Origin: Rhizophagus clarus
Taxonomy: Eukaryota; Glomeromycota; Glomeromycetes; Glomerales; Glomeraceae
Assembly: GCA_015698045.1 (NCBI GenBank)
Contig: BLAL01000006.1
Location: 1,423,501-1,487,500, forward strand
DNA: 64,000 nucleotides
Reading direction: 5' to 3'
Below, piece by piece: positions 34,848 to 46,437 of this stretch. The notes under the pieces were generated by a model that was not told the DNA's origin, did no database searches, and saw nothing but the letters and a program-made list of their open reading frames with translations. Made by a program: the position numbers and the translations under genes. How positions within the stretch are numbered: the stretch's first letter is position 1; each line of letters opens with the position of its first letter.

Positions 34848-36538
34848 ACACCTTTATCGTATTCATTATATGATGTGAATGAACACTTCGGACTTAACAA
34901 CGGTAATTCTGTAAAATAATTAGTAACGGAGCGTCTGAATCATTATAATCACATGATCATCACTATATTAACATGTTACACCTAATCCTAAATTTCATTG
35001 GTTGTTACACTGAAAATACGATGATATCCTTTAGATGATGAATGTGTTAGCAACACATAAGATCCCCTAAGAAAAGAGGAAGAGGAACGTCAGAAATAAC
35101 ACTTTGGACGGTCACCTAAAATAGAAAATCCAAAATCCAAATAAATCGGCGGAGCGGCCATTTACTGACAATTCCTCTTCCAAATCAGGAAAGTAGGAAA
35201 ATAGGTTTAAAAGACGAACGACGACTCCAAGGATAAAGGTCAGGACAAAGTATTCGCGGATATCCTGTAACTCCTTTGAATTTTGGATTAGTGTCTTTTC
35301 CCTTTTTTGACTGTCATTAACACTTGTCGATCGGCACGGTCGTTCCGCATAATCCCATTTCTAAAATATTATATATTTGTATTTTAACTTATTCAACCAA
35401 TTAAAATTATTATAGCCGTTACTCATTAATTAAAATTACCACCAAGAACTATCTATTATTAATATTTGAAGCATTAAATGAATATTCTTTAGCTTATTAT
35501 CGTAAGTATAAAATATACCACTTATCCACTTTTGAACAAACAATTTTGGTCTTTTGATCATATTTATAACAAATTTATAAATAGCAAAAAGAATTCTATT
35601 TTCCTTAAAAATATTCTTAAATTTCGACAATCATACATTGAAATGAAAAATTGGGCATATTTTTAGATTAGTTTCGCAATTTGGACGATAATGTCCGAAA
35701 TTAAATTTATTTATTTATAATAATGGTTATTAATTATAATAAATAATTTACTTTTAAAGAAATACAATCAAAAGATAAAAAAATCAATTGAAAAAATAAT
35801 TATTCATAAAAATTTATAATGAAGCACCGATGAAATTAATGTTCAATAAGCATATAATAAAAATATTACCATTTAAATTTACTCAAATTACATATTTTTC
35901 TAAAAAAAGATATAACTAATGTTTATTTTAAAGGCTCTTTCAAGTGTAAAATTGGTATTTCCAAATATCACGGGCTGTGATGATTACCACTACCAAAATT
36001 AGGGTGAAATTTTCAGGCAGAGTTAAAATTGTTGCCTGAAATTTCGTTATAATATGGTGATGATCACCTCCAGTGAGATTTAGTAATTTTCCATTGCATA
36101 ACAGATAATTTAAAATATTTAAGTCGGAAAAATTTTTTTGCCGGTGGTTAGTTTTGAGATTTCTAGACATGTATTTCACATGATAATTACTTTCATTTAC
36201 AACCTGTTAAAGTATCTCTAAAAGGAAACTAACCATTAACAGCTAATAAAAAATTTTTTTTGACATTAATACTAAATATGGATTTATTTTAGTCTAAAAA
36301 AATATATTTTGCACACGCTCTTCCTCAAGATTAAATAATGTTGCGTATGTTAAGTTTTTTGATTATCATGTCAGATGATCGACGGCAATTACAAATAAGC
36401 TTTTTAGACTAGCCAATTACGTCAATAAATGAAAATTTCAAAACCCCTTTTATTAGATGAAACGAACATTTTTAACAAAGAAATTTTTTTTTTTTCCTTT
36501 TTTTTTCAAAATAAACAATAGCATAATATTTATTTACT
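34848..36538. other. Intergenic with a less AT-rich coding-like relic
   Basis: At about 35065-35335 base composition changes and plus-strand stretches such as LLTIPLPNQESRKIGLKDER and GYPVTPLNFGLVSFPF are readable with single stops, suggesting the tail of a decayed retroelement ORF. The rest is AT-rich. The final part is the promoter region of the kinase-Sel1 gene, with a T/A-rich tract at 36480-36510. Confidence 0.35.
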
Positions 36539-39040
36539 ATGTCCGACGATACCAGTGTTGATTATTCGGCTGATATTGATTGGATTGAAGAAGCAATCGC
36601 TAAAAAGTATTTTAAGTATTATGAATTCGAGAATTTTAGCAATATTCGGGAAATTGGTTCGGGAGGTTTCGGAAAAGTTTATCGCGCGAGTTGGAAAAGT
36701 TCGGATCAATATTTAGCCTTAAAAACTTTCTTTAATTTTGATGATGCTACAATTAAAGCGATCGCTCGCGAGGTGATTATGTTTGTTGTATATTACATTT
36801 TAAGTCTTAATATGGTTAGTTATTCTTTCTACATATTAATTTTCAATTTGAATTATTTAGTTAAAACTTCAACGTGAAGTTGATTTTCATAACAATATTA
36901 TTCGTTTTTTTGGGATTACAAAATATGAGCCAGGTATCAAATATTTATATTGTTATCATTAAACATCATGCACTTGTTAAAGATATTTCAAACCTGGTAA
37001 TTGACTGAATTTTTTTTTTTTTTTAGAAAATGAATATAATCCATTGAACTTGAACCGATATTCATTAGTAATGGAATATGCTGATAATGGTACGCTTCGA
37101 AAATATTTAAAGAAGAATTTCGATAATATTACTTGGAAAGATAAATTAAATATGGCTTATCAACTTGCTAGTGCCATTTCATGTTTACACGACGAAGGAA
37201 TCGTGCATAGCGATCTGGTAATTATTGCAATATTATTATAATGTTATTTACTTACGTGATATGAAGAATTAAATTATTAATAATTATTTATAGCACTCCA
37301 ATAATATATTGGTTCTTCAAAATACAATTAAGTTGGCTGATTTTGGATTGTCAAAGAGGATTGAAGATACTTCTAACCGACAATCTTCAAAATTATTTGG
37401 TGTCATTCCTTATATTGATCCAAAAAGGTTAATGAAACAAGAATACAAATTAGATGAAATGAGTGATATATATAGTATTGGTGTATTATTATGGGAGATA
37501 TCTAGTGGTAAACCACCTTTTTATAATGATGGTGAGGCGTATGATATTGGTTTAGCTTTTGAGATTTTACAAGGTACTAGGGAAAAACCTATTCCTGATA
37601 CACCCGATGCTTATGTTACGCTTTATACTGGTAAATATATTTTTTAAAATTAGTAATTAATTATTAATTTTTTTTTTTAACTCAACGTTTGATTTTTTAT
37701 TAGCTTGCTGGGATAAAGAACCAAAATTTCGTCCAACTATAAACGTAGTGCTTGATCAATTGAGAGTAATTATTTTTTCAGTCGACGAAACTAACGAAAA
37801 TGATTTATACATTACTGTGAGTAAGCAACAAGATGATGAACAAAGCGAACAAGACGAACAAACTGAACAAGACGAGCTAAGTAAACAAGACGAGTTAAGT
37901 AAACAAGACGAACAAGAAAATAAAAATAACGAGGAACAATTAGATCACGAGAATTCTCCATTAATAAGCATAATAGCCGATGAAATAGTTAATCTTATTT
38001 TTAAAAAAGAGAAAGAATTGGAAATAACTACTATTTGTGATTTTTACAATGTCAAATTAGAAGTAGTTTATGAATGGTTATTGGATAATCAATATGATCC
38101 AAATTATATTTTTTTACTTGGAGTTTTTAATTATTTAGGACTTGGAACTAACGTTAATAAGGGAAAGGCAGTCGAATTATATCAAAAAGCGGCGGACTTC
38201 GGACATAGTGTAGCCCAGTATAATCTTGCTTGTATATACAAAGAAGGAAAAGTTGTATATCGAGATAATGAAAAAGTTTTTAGCTTGCTTAAAAGTTCAG
38301 CTGAAGGAGAATACTTAAACGCAATAAATATGTTAGGAGAATGTTATCATAAAGAAATTGGAACCGATATTGATAAGGAAAAAGCTTTTAAGTTGTACCA
38401 AAAAGCAGCGGAATTAGGACAAAGTGTAGCTCAATATAATCTTGCTCGAATGTATAGAAATGGAGATGGTGTTGATAATGATAATGATAAAGCTTTTGAA
38501 TTTGCTACAAAGTCGGCTGAAGGAGAAAATTTAAATGGAATAAATTTGTTGGGAACTTTCTATAGTAAAGGAGTTGGAACTAGCGTTAATAAGAAGAGAG
38601 CATTTGAATTATATAAAGAAGCGTCAGATAAAGGACATAAATTAGCTAAAAGCAACCTTGCTATTTTATATAAAAAGGGAGAAGGTACTGAACAAAATTT
38701 TGCCAAGGCTACCGAATTGTATCAAGAATTATACAGTGAAGGATATTCAAACGCTTTTGGAATACTATTAGATTGTTTTGATGTTGATAGTGAAGAAAAA
38801 GGTGAAATTAAAGAAACGCTTGGAGGAAAAACTACAAACTTAATAAATACTTTTATTGATGGAATGAGTGAAGAAGACAAACTTAGCTTTCATGAGTTTG
38901 TAGCAAAACTTGGAAAACCGTTGAACGTTATTAATCCTACCGAAGTTGTTGAAAATTATAAAACTGGAGAAGGAATTTTTAAAAACGTGAAAAATTTATT
39001 TTACAGGAGTGCGGATGAAATTAGAAAATTTAAGAATTAG
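36539..39040 (+). CDS. Protein kinase with C-terminal Sel1 repeats, five exons
   Basis: Exons are 36539-36772, 36861-36933, 37027-37217, 37294-37630 and 37704-39040. They total 2172 nt, giving 723 residues plus stop with no frame conflict. The N-terminal kinase domain has an intact glycine loop (IGSGGFGKV), the ATP lysine in LALKTF, catalytic VHSDLHSNNIL (HRD replaced by HSD; Asp and Asn kept), DFG in LADFG, and GVIPYIDP in the activation segment, the form usual in the large Glomeromycotina kinase expansion. An acidic Q/D/E-rich linker with QDEQ and KQDEL repeats follows. About six Sel1 repeats come next (for example KAVELYQKAADFGHSVAQYN, KAFKLYQKAAELGQSVAQYN), then a conserved tail, EGIFKNVKNLFYRSADEIRKF. 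It is predicted to be an active Ser/Thr-type kinase with a helical scaffold for partner binding. Its substrate is unknown. A dead paralogue lies 4 kb upstream. Confidence 0.9.
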
Positions 39041-39666
39041 TATTTTTAAGGATTATTTTTATTTTATTTTTTTTTTACTTTGTATATTAAAAATTTTAAG
39101 ATGTCTATGTTAATTAAAATTCTTCTTCAATTTGATACAAGTTATAAATATTTTATACTTTCATACTATTGAATTACGAACCGACAAATAATAAAAAAAA
39201 ATTTTTTTTTTATGAAATATTAAATTTACAATTTAAAAAATTTTTTTTATAAAACACCACTATTTAAAAATTTCATTATCACATAAAAACAATTTATACA
39301 GAAACCAATCTACATTATGTGGATTCGGAATCCACCGGATTCCATTTCCACCTACAACAAATACTACAACTTTGGGTACTTTCCTTATATTTTTGAAAGT
39401 GTTTTCACATGGTTTATTAAGTGGAATCAATGTTTCTCCGTTAAAGTCCAAACAGTATTGATCTGAGGTTTTATCGGATTTGTGAAGAGTTGCCCATCGT
39501 GACAAATCGTGACCCAGGGGTCACGGTTGACTCGATAATCTGTTTTTAAACTTTTTAAACTTTTTTTTTTCAAAGCTTGTTCTTCTCCCTTCCCCATTTC
39601 CCTCTCTTTCAAGTTTGAGCGGCATTAAATCAGCTATGATCCAATGCTTGAAGCTTGAAGCTTGAA
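39041..39666. other. 3' flank; no gene supported
   Basis: A minus-strand frame at 39260-39505 (LDFNGETLIPLNK, KVVVFVVGGNGIRW) has protein-like composition but opens at TTG without ATG, and I cannot assign it. A small inverted repeat, CGTGACCC-AG-GGGTCACG, lies near 39508-39525. Confidence 0.35.
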
Positions 39667-39692
39667 GCTTAAGCATAGGCCTATGCTTAAGC
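39667..39692. repeat. 26-bp perfect palindrome beside AAGCTTG repeats
   Basis: GCTTAAGCATAGG is followed immediately by its exact reverse complement. It is preceded by three tandem copies of GCTTGAA (about 39645-39666) and followed by AAGCTT again. Confidence 0.85.
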
Positions 39693-39886
39693 ATAAGCTT
39701 CAGGCTTAATATAACAATGCCGGAAAAGTTTAAACCATATTTGGGCATCGACCTAACCATATATTGAATTTCACGGTTAGTACGATCGTCAAATCAATTA
39801 AGACGATACCGCAATTAAAGTTAGACACATTACACAGGATTTTCGGCATTCTTTTCTCCAAGCGAATTATAATGATCGTTTTATAG

Positions 39887-39991
39887 GATAAAGGGGATCA
39901 CGATAAAGAAGATTGTGATAAAGAGGATTATGATAAAGAAGATTGTGATAAAAATGATCAAGAGGATTACGATAAAGAGGATTATGATTGA
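39887..39991 (+). repeat. 15-bp coding-like minisatellite (DKEDY units)
   Basis: Repeats of GATAAAGAGGATTAT and close variants read in one frame as D-K-E-D-Y/C, ending at TGA 39989-39991. A TTTTATAG acceptor-like site abuts the left edge at 39886, so this could be the last exon of an unseen gene. The upstream exon was not found. Confidence 0.5.
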
Positions 39992-40578
39992 AAATGAAGA
40001 ATAAACGAATATAATATGATTAATAATGTAAGCCGCTTCCTAGATGTCGACATTCGTAAATTAGTATGACTTTTTTATGTATATGAAGAAATAGTAATAA
40101 AATAGTGTAATAATAAATGCGTTTTTTTTTTGTAGTAATTAACACATGATACACATAGTAAATACGTTTTTTTTCAGTATGCATGTTAATTAACATATGA
40201 TACGCGTTGTTTAACATTAAATTGGTGTTTTTCAACACCTCACAAAACTTCCCGACGATATTATCATTATTGATAATAATTTCAGTTGAATAATACACAG
40301 TGAAAATGATAGCGTCCATCATATAAAGAAGGTTTTGATAATCTTCGTGCAGGTTTTTATGTTTTTGACCGAATATAACTTGGCTTATTATGAGGAATCC
40401 GGATATTTCAGGATATATTCAAGTATGACCGTTGAATCGACAGATATCATTTGGACAGCAAGAATGAATGGTTTAGCGATGTAATAGTTACTGTCGAAAA
40501 AGCTGATTGGTATGGAAAGGTATTATATCGATGCATATTTATTATTTTTATTACGATAGTAATAAGATTTTTCTATAA
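39992..40578. other. Intergenic
   Basis: AT-rich. Plus-strand 40350-40530 has short open stretches (GNPDISGYIQV-like) without continuity. No gene is supported. Confidence 0.35.
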
Positions 40579-40667
40579 GGGCAGTGACATATATTAGCTA
40601 ATATTTTTTTACTATAGGCGCTTACCCCCCCACCCCCTAAAATATTAGCTAATATATGTCACTGCCC
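40579..40667. mobile_element. 89-bp hairpin MITE with TAA flanks
   Basis: Perfect 29-bp inverted arms start GGGCAGTGACATATATTAGC and close on CACTGCCC, with a 31-bp C-rich loop. It is flanked by TAA on both sides (40576-40578 and 40668-40670), the 3-bp target size of PIF/Harbinger elements. There is no coding capacity; superfamily assignment is inference from duplication length. Confidence 0.7.
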
Positions 40668-40670
40668 TAA

Positions 40671-41630
40671 GTTAAATAACATTATTTATTGATTTAATTT
40701 TTTTAGGCACTTTTATTATTGGGATTTTTTCCTGAAAAAGATAAAGACCCGATAAATCTCATTTTATTACGAAATTTATGGAAAAATGTATGGATGTCCA
40801 AGGTTATAGTTGACCTATCAACATACATGCGTTTGCGGTAGATACAGTATGTCAGTTCACATTATACCAAGAAATAACCGTGAAAATGAATATTGGGTGA
40901 ACAAATATATTTTTTTTTAGTAAATAACAGTAATTAATAGTATCGTTCATCAACATAATAATTTTTCGAAAATTAAAGGCTATCACAAAATAAGCTTCAT
41001 GAAATATTTGATAAATGCAAATAACCTTTCGATAATTAACAGTATCGTCAATTAACACTGATTATTTCGGATAAATTATTATCAGTTAAATACAGTAAGA
41101 ATCGATATTTTTAGTGCGATAAATTGAGATAATATCCCCTATAGGACATAAACCTGAAGGCACATCATGGTTGGATTTTTTTTTTTCAATAAAAGTATTG
41201 TTATTACGATAAAATAAAGTATTACAATAAAACAATAAAATAGAATATTACAATGTTTTTTAATTACATAGTAACGAGGATTCCCTGTCCCTATAAAAAT
41301 TTTTTTTTGGATGTATTCCGATTTTTATCTGATTTATGTATTCCGAAAATTTTCCGATTTTTAATTATCCAATTTTGCTAAGGAAAGTGATCATTTTTCG
41401 GAATGATGATTGCTGATTTTATCCGAAAGTACTTGAATATTTATATTCAATAAATTTTCATTTATGTAAACGGAGTATTGTCAGATGATTTACAAAGATA
41501 TTATCCGAAATCAATCAAATTAAGTAAATTTTGTTAATATTTCATGAATATACTGTATATAGATAAAATACAAAGGTATTATCGAAATTCGTATGTATTT
41601 ATTCAATATTGAATAAATATTTATTTTTGA
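40671..41630. other. Intergenic
   Basis: AT-rich, with scattered short frames of under 70 codons. No repeat or RNA gene is recognised. Confidence 0.4.
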
Positions 41631-41942
41631 GATTTCTTGCGAGTGTTGTAAGTCTTGCGAGTAATACTTTGATTCTTAGATAATTTGGTTGTTTTTTTCT
41701 TTTTTCCAAGTCGATCTTTTTTTGCTACCTAAATTTTTATTGTAAAATATTATAAGTGTCATAATAACTAGTAAAAGACTAAATTTACTAAATTTTTACT
41801 ATACCAGAACTTCTTGTATCTGTGAAATTGTCATTAGTTTTTTACATTTTGAATTAAGAGATGTAATATTTTTGCGTTTTAAAGGTGGAGAAATGCCTTG
41901 TATACATGCTTCTTTGACTTTATTCTTGCTTTGGTCTCAACT
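41631..41942 (-). CDS. Last two exons of an unrecognised basic protein (5' part missing)
   Basis: On the minus strand an acceptor (ATATTTGTAG, about 41943) leads into an open exon ending at 41815 (KVKEACIQGISPPLKRKN, KLMTISQIQEVL). A clean 86-bp GTATAG...TTTAG intron (41729-41814) joins it in phase to a lysine-rich last exon (VAKKDRLGKKKKTTKLSKNQ, ending RKKSQK) that stops at 41631. The tail resembles the basic C-termini of transposases or DNA-binding proteins, but I cannot name it. Upstream sequence is occupied by the hairpin at 42010 and the LINE-like insertion, so the gene is probably truncated. Confidence 0.5.
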
Positions 41943-42009
41943 ACAAATATTTTTAATATTAAAAATCATATATTTCAAATGCAAAGCAATATTTACCCCA
42001 ATATGTATT

Positions 42010-42089
42010 AGTTATTTGATAGGGGGGTTAGAATAACACCGAACTGCGAAGCAGTTCGGATGATATTTTAACACCCCTATCAAATAACT
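42010..42089. repeat. 80-bp nested hairpin
   Basis: The outer arms AGTTATTTGATAGGGG-GGTTA and their complement pair at 20 of 21 positions. Inside, CCGAACTGC-GAA-GCAGTTCGG forms a second perfect hairpin. It is probably a tiny TIR element. A rho-independent-type role makes no sense in a eukaryote. Confidence 0.7.
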
Positions 42090-42196
42090 GTGTTATCCTG
42101 CAGCCGCTGATGATCATGCTATATTAGGTTTAATGAACACATGACACGTCCTTTTAGCCTTTTTTTAACTATTTCTCTTTTTCTGCTTATAAATAT

Positions 42197-43906
42197 CCCG
42201 GCAAAACTCTTTCTCACAAATTTTTTGTCAAAAAATACGCAGACAAAATACATATAGAGAAGATGGAAAATTTTGAAAACACTTGGTCCACAACCATCAC
42301 AGAGTTATTAAGAACCTTCGAGGCCGAACTGATAAAAGACTTAGGTAAAATATACTCAGTGACCTCCGCAGGAAAACCTGGTAAACAAGACAAACAATTT
42401 AAAACACTCGCTTTCCTTGTCAGCGAGCAGAACTTGTATCCACAAGACCAGTTTATGGGCTTTAACAATGCCTCTGACACCAACAACTATAGTATATCAG
42501 CCAGTCTAGCCAAAAAGCACTTGCGTTTAACACTAGACAGACTATATATCAAGGTTAAAGATATGTTACAGCCGCTCTCCCAAGGAAACAACTTCGAAGA
42601 CTTGGAGCCGCAGCAATCTTGGTCACAATCAGAACAAAGCGCACCAATAATATCTTCAGAATCTCAGGCTATGGTCATAGATAGTAAGTTATCGGCGGAT
42701 GCTGCGAGTTTTACTCCGAAATTGGCCAACGATCCAATAATTACGTGGGATGTATCTGTGATCACCCCCTCTGTCATAACTCTTCCAGCCGCAAAATCTA
42801 AAAAAGGCAAAGAGAAGCAAGGGTCAATTTAGAAAATCACGTGCGATAATAACATTGTTCATGAAAGTCAAAATCGTCAACGTCGAACTATCATGGTCTA
42901 CGATGTACCCACCACTTGGTCCCCAGATAAAATAAGGTCCACCTTTTCCGACTGGGGCCGCATTTTAAACATTTCCCTTAAGACCCAACATAAGTACTAC
43001 ACAATTCGTGTGGACATAGTTTTAAACCCCACAAAGGATACTGATGCCTTGGTGTATCCAACTAGAAGGTATATGGGTCTGGTGATTCCCTGGCGAATGG
43101 AAGCTCGCACAAAGAAAGAGTCGAGAAATTTTTCAAGCCTCCTTCCGCTTCCCTGCCGATACTACAGAAGATGCAATATATAGTAATTTACCCCTGATGG
43201 CGAATCCCTCCTTTAGTATACGAGAGCTGCTGCGTGGAAAGTCATCAAGGATAAACAAGGACTCAAAGGAATACTCTATTTTGAAATGCATGAAAGGTTG
43301 ATGCGAGCACTCACCTTACAGACGGACAAAATAAAGTTGACGAATTCCAGGATACCCTTACCGATTAAGTCGAAAAAGAAAAAAGACACCAAGAGTGATA
43401 TTACTCAGAAATCACGACAATCGAACTCCTCAAACAGGGCCAGGTTTGCCCTGACCATAAGAAATTTAAAGTGAAAAAGAACAAGTCTCGTAAAAAGACC
43501 ACAGTTTCAGACGACTTATGCACGCTTCTCAAATCTCTTATACAGAAGTTAGATGGAAAATCGCTAATCTAGTAATTCATTTTATCTTCTTTCATTCCAT
43601 AGGATTTTAGCGTAGATCGGGTATTTCCACATTTTGCTACGGCCTAAGAAACGGTTTTGGCCTGGTCTTTCCCCTTTTTACTTTCCCAGTGCATTGTTTT
43701 TCGTTTTATTTTTTATTTTAGTTTTTTTATAGTGATTTAGGTTATCTCTTTTATATTGATAATAACTAAATCAGATCCTGATATAGATATAGTTTCTATA
43801 TTTAGTTGTATTCATGTATCAGACATTATCGCTTGTTTTGACAAATACTTATGTCTTCTCATGTACGAGGTGTTCCTCCATCAAAAATAAAATAAAATAA
43901 AAAAAA
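42197..43906 (+). mobile_element. LINE-like element with ORF1 only, 16-bp target duplication
   Basis: TTCTGCTTATAAATAT occurs perfectly at 42181-42196 and 43907-43922, bracketing a 1710-bp insert. The insert has a 5' leader, a damaged ORF1-type gene (42263-43572), about 330 bp of 3' UTR, and an A-rich tail (AAAATAA repeats, then poly-A) against the right duplication. These are the marks of target-primed reverse transcription. No reverse transcriptase or endonuclease is encoded, so the copy depended on another element. Confidence 0.85.
42263..43572 (+). pseudogene. LINE-type ORF1 (gag-like, RRM-like domain), disrupted
   Basis: The frame starts at ATG 42263 and shows a helical N-terminal half (ENTWSTTITELLRTFEAELI), a Ser/Pro/Gln-rich linker, then an RRM-like segment (IMVYDVPTTWSPDKIRSTFS, DWGRILNISLKTQHKYYTIR). 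Further pieces are FQASFRFPADTTEDAIYSN, AAAWKVIKDKQGLKGILYFE, and a tail with a Cys and a basic patch ending LCTLLKSLIQKLDGKSLI. Lesions are a TAG at 42830-42832, a compensating frameshift pair at about 43120-43185, a TAG within that interval, and a frameshift near 43410. The domain order fits the nucleic-acid-binding ORF1 proteins of fungal non-LTR elements. It is inactive as it stands. Confidence 0.75.
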
Positions 43907-43949
43907 TTCTGCTTATAAATATGATATTAAACTATTTCCAGCCTAACGC

Positions 43950-44050
43950 AGTGTTTGGCAAATGACTTGAAATGACAAATGATTCAAATGACAAATGACA
44001 AATGATGGGTCATTTCATTGCTCAAATGACAAATGACCTGGATCATTTGA
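43950..44050. repeat. AAATGAC-rich short repeat
   Basis: About eight copies of (C)AAATGAC(A) and two reverse copies (GTCATTT, ATCATTTG) lie between CAGTGTTTGGC and a TGTTGGGCGGCACC end. The C/A termini may be transposon ends, but they do not pair convincingly. Confidence 0.5.
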
Positions 44051-45568
44051 ATGTAATGTTGGGCGGCACCAGTTTAACATGATGTGTCCTTTTAACCTTT
44101 TTTAAACCATTTCCTCTTTTTTTCTTCATTTATTTCTTTCGTTTATATTCAAATAAAATGCTATAATTAGGTTCAAGAAATAAGGTATTATTCATTTATT
44201 ACATTTATTAATATAATTTTATTTTTCTTTCTTTATAATAACATTTTGTATCACTTTTTTTAGAAAAAACTAGAAGAGACCACTACTCCAGTAAAAGACA
44301 AGGTTGATTTTTATCATGAATTTTCAAAAGTAAAAAATACAGTTAAGGCGACAGATTTTGGATAGGCTTGCTAAAGAAGTTTTGAGAAGAACAGTTATAT
44401 ATAGGAAAGATTTAGGAAGTAGAATTTAAACAAGATTTAATTGAACAATCATCAGGAGTTGGATTTTTTTATAGAGTCTATGTAATGTCTATAATTCTAT
44501 ATATATCCAATATAAATTTATTATATAAATTTTTATAAATCTGTGGTATATATAAATAATCAATTTATTTTTCATATGAACATAAAAATATTTGTATAAA
44601 ATTTATGTAAATATAAAATCAGTTAAATATAAATTTATATATAATTTAAAGTCAGGTAATATCATGTAAATATTTTAAATAAAATTATACAGATACAAAC
44701 CTATTTGAATATAAATTCATGTATAATATATAATCAAATAAATATTATGCAAATATTTCATATACTAATTATATATATGCGAAATTTAATGTATATTTTA
44801 TATAAAATTATCGTTCAAATGTAAATGTAATTACTTTAAAATTATCATGATTACAATCAATATTAGCGACTAGTGGTTTTTTTCAATAACCTTAATATTT
44901 TTTTATCACTTCTATATGGATACTTTTATTAAACTAAGTTTCAAAAACTTGTACATTTATAAGAATATAGTGTCTGCTTCACAGAGAATGCCGGCCACCT
45001 ACTCCTTGCAATTAGCCTTCAAACATATCTCATCTAAACACGTGTCAATTTGTACAACATAAACGTCTATTTTTTTGATCCTTTCCAAACACATCTTCCC
45101 ACTTTTGATTTCGTTGTATTGTTTTCTTCATCTTTAACAACTAACATTCATTCTTAAAACAATGTTTTTTCGCCAGTTTAGAGTATTTCTTTATAAATAA
45201 ACTTTTTTATACTATATGAAAAAACTATTAAACTTTTCTATTTTGTATTTACACTTTTTTAAACTTATTTTACATTCCTTTTTTAAAAAAAAAACTTCTT
45301 TGTCTATATAAAACCAAAATGAATTTTCCGATTAAAAAAAATTTTTTTTATTTTCTTTTAAACTGTGAAAGAAAAAAGAGAAAAAAAAACTTTTATAAAC
45401 CGGTATATTTTTTACTAACAAACTATTTTAAGTACTACAAACTGCGGGTGAGTAGAATTTATTTTGACTATTAACTTCAGAATAATGTGAGAGCTTGTAG
45501 AGAATTAGGAAACAGAGACTTATAAACTTTACTAATTTTCATATTTTTTATTGTGTACTTCTACCCAG

Positions 45569-46000
45569 AGTCTCGAATTCCTTGAATTGTTATACTTTGA
45601 AGATTGGGAAAGAACTATGGTAAAGATTAGGGATCAAGGAGATTTAGGAAACATTAGTAAGACTTTATAACGCTCCTTTATTTTCTTCTTATATTTCTCT
45701 CTCAAATGGCGTTGGACTTTGGAATAGAAAAGTAGGATTGGGAATTTGTCAAACCATTGAAAATAAAAAAGGTAAGCTTCATTATGAAACCTACTTTATT
45801 TTATATACTTTTTTATTAAGAGAGGCATTAATTAGTGTTTCTTAATTTTTTTTTGTAGATTCGAGTTATTGGAACCAACAAAGAAAGTAAGTTTAGTGTA
45901 AAAATTGTATTTTTTATTAGAGAAATGTTAACTAGTATTTTGCTAATGTTTCTTCCTTTTTTATAGATCCGAAAGTTTGATAGTAAGGGTCTTTTCCTGA
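45569..46000 (+). CDS. Spliced coding segment with a 28-nt microexon inside the TIR element
   Basis: After a CTACCCAG acceptor at 45568 the frame reads SLEFLELLYFEDWERTMVKI and DQGDLGNISKTL. A 1-nt shift then allows LYNAPLFSSYISLSNGVGLW and RKVGLGICQTIENKK up to a GTAAGC donor after 45771. A 28-nt exon (45859-45886, DSSYWNQQRK) and a last exon (45967-46000, SESLIVRVFS-stop) continue in phase across two GT-AG introns. The two introns resemble each other in sequence. No family is recognised. In-phase joining over three exons argues for a real, possibly slightly damaged, gene. An upstream exon may end at the GTGAGT near 45447. Confidence 0.4.
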
Positions 46001-46437
46001 TTTTTAATTCGTTTTTCTCAGAAATGTATATTCTTGTACAGTTGTGAATTATCTATGCTGAGATTTATATTTCTTAATAGTGATCGCATAACAAATTCTG
46101 AACGATTACTGTTTTGGTATGTTTATAACATATATTCAATTTTCTGTTTCTATGTGTGTAGCTAATTTCTTTGTAATATTTCTTGCATTTCTATCTGTTG
46201 TTTGACATTACATAAGTAGATGAAAGCCAACAATCATGTTGATTAGTACACAGGATATAGATACAGACATACAGTGTTTTGATATGGAAATCAGATAAAT
46301 ATTGCGGGTCTGTGATCATTTTGATTGATTTATTAACTGCAATAAGTTTTTTTTAAAAATGTTCATATATGATGAAAATAAATGGAAACTGTATCTTTAT
46401 GAGAACGACAGTCTATAGAAAACACGAAAAATATAAA

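Noticed and set aside
39260..39505. 81-codon minus ORF possibly from a tubby-like C-terminus
   Set aside because: Only LDFNG resembles that family; the rest does not fit and there is no ATG.
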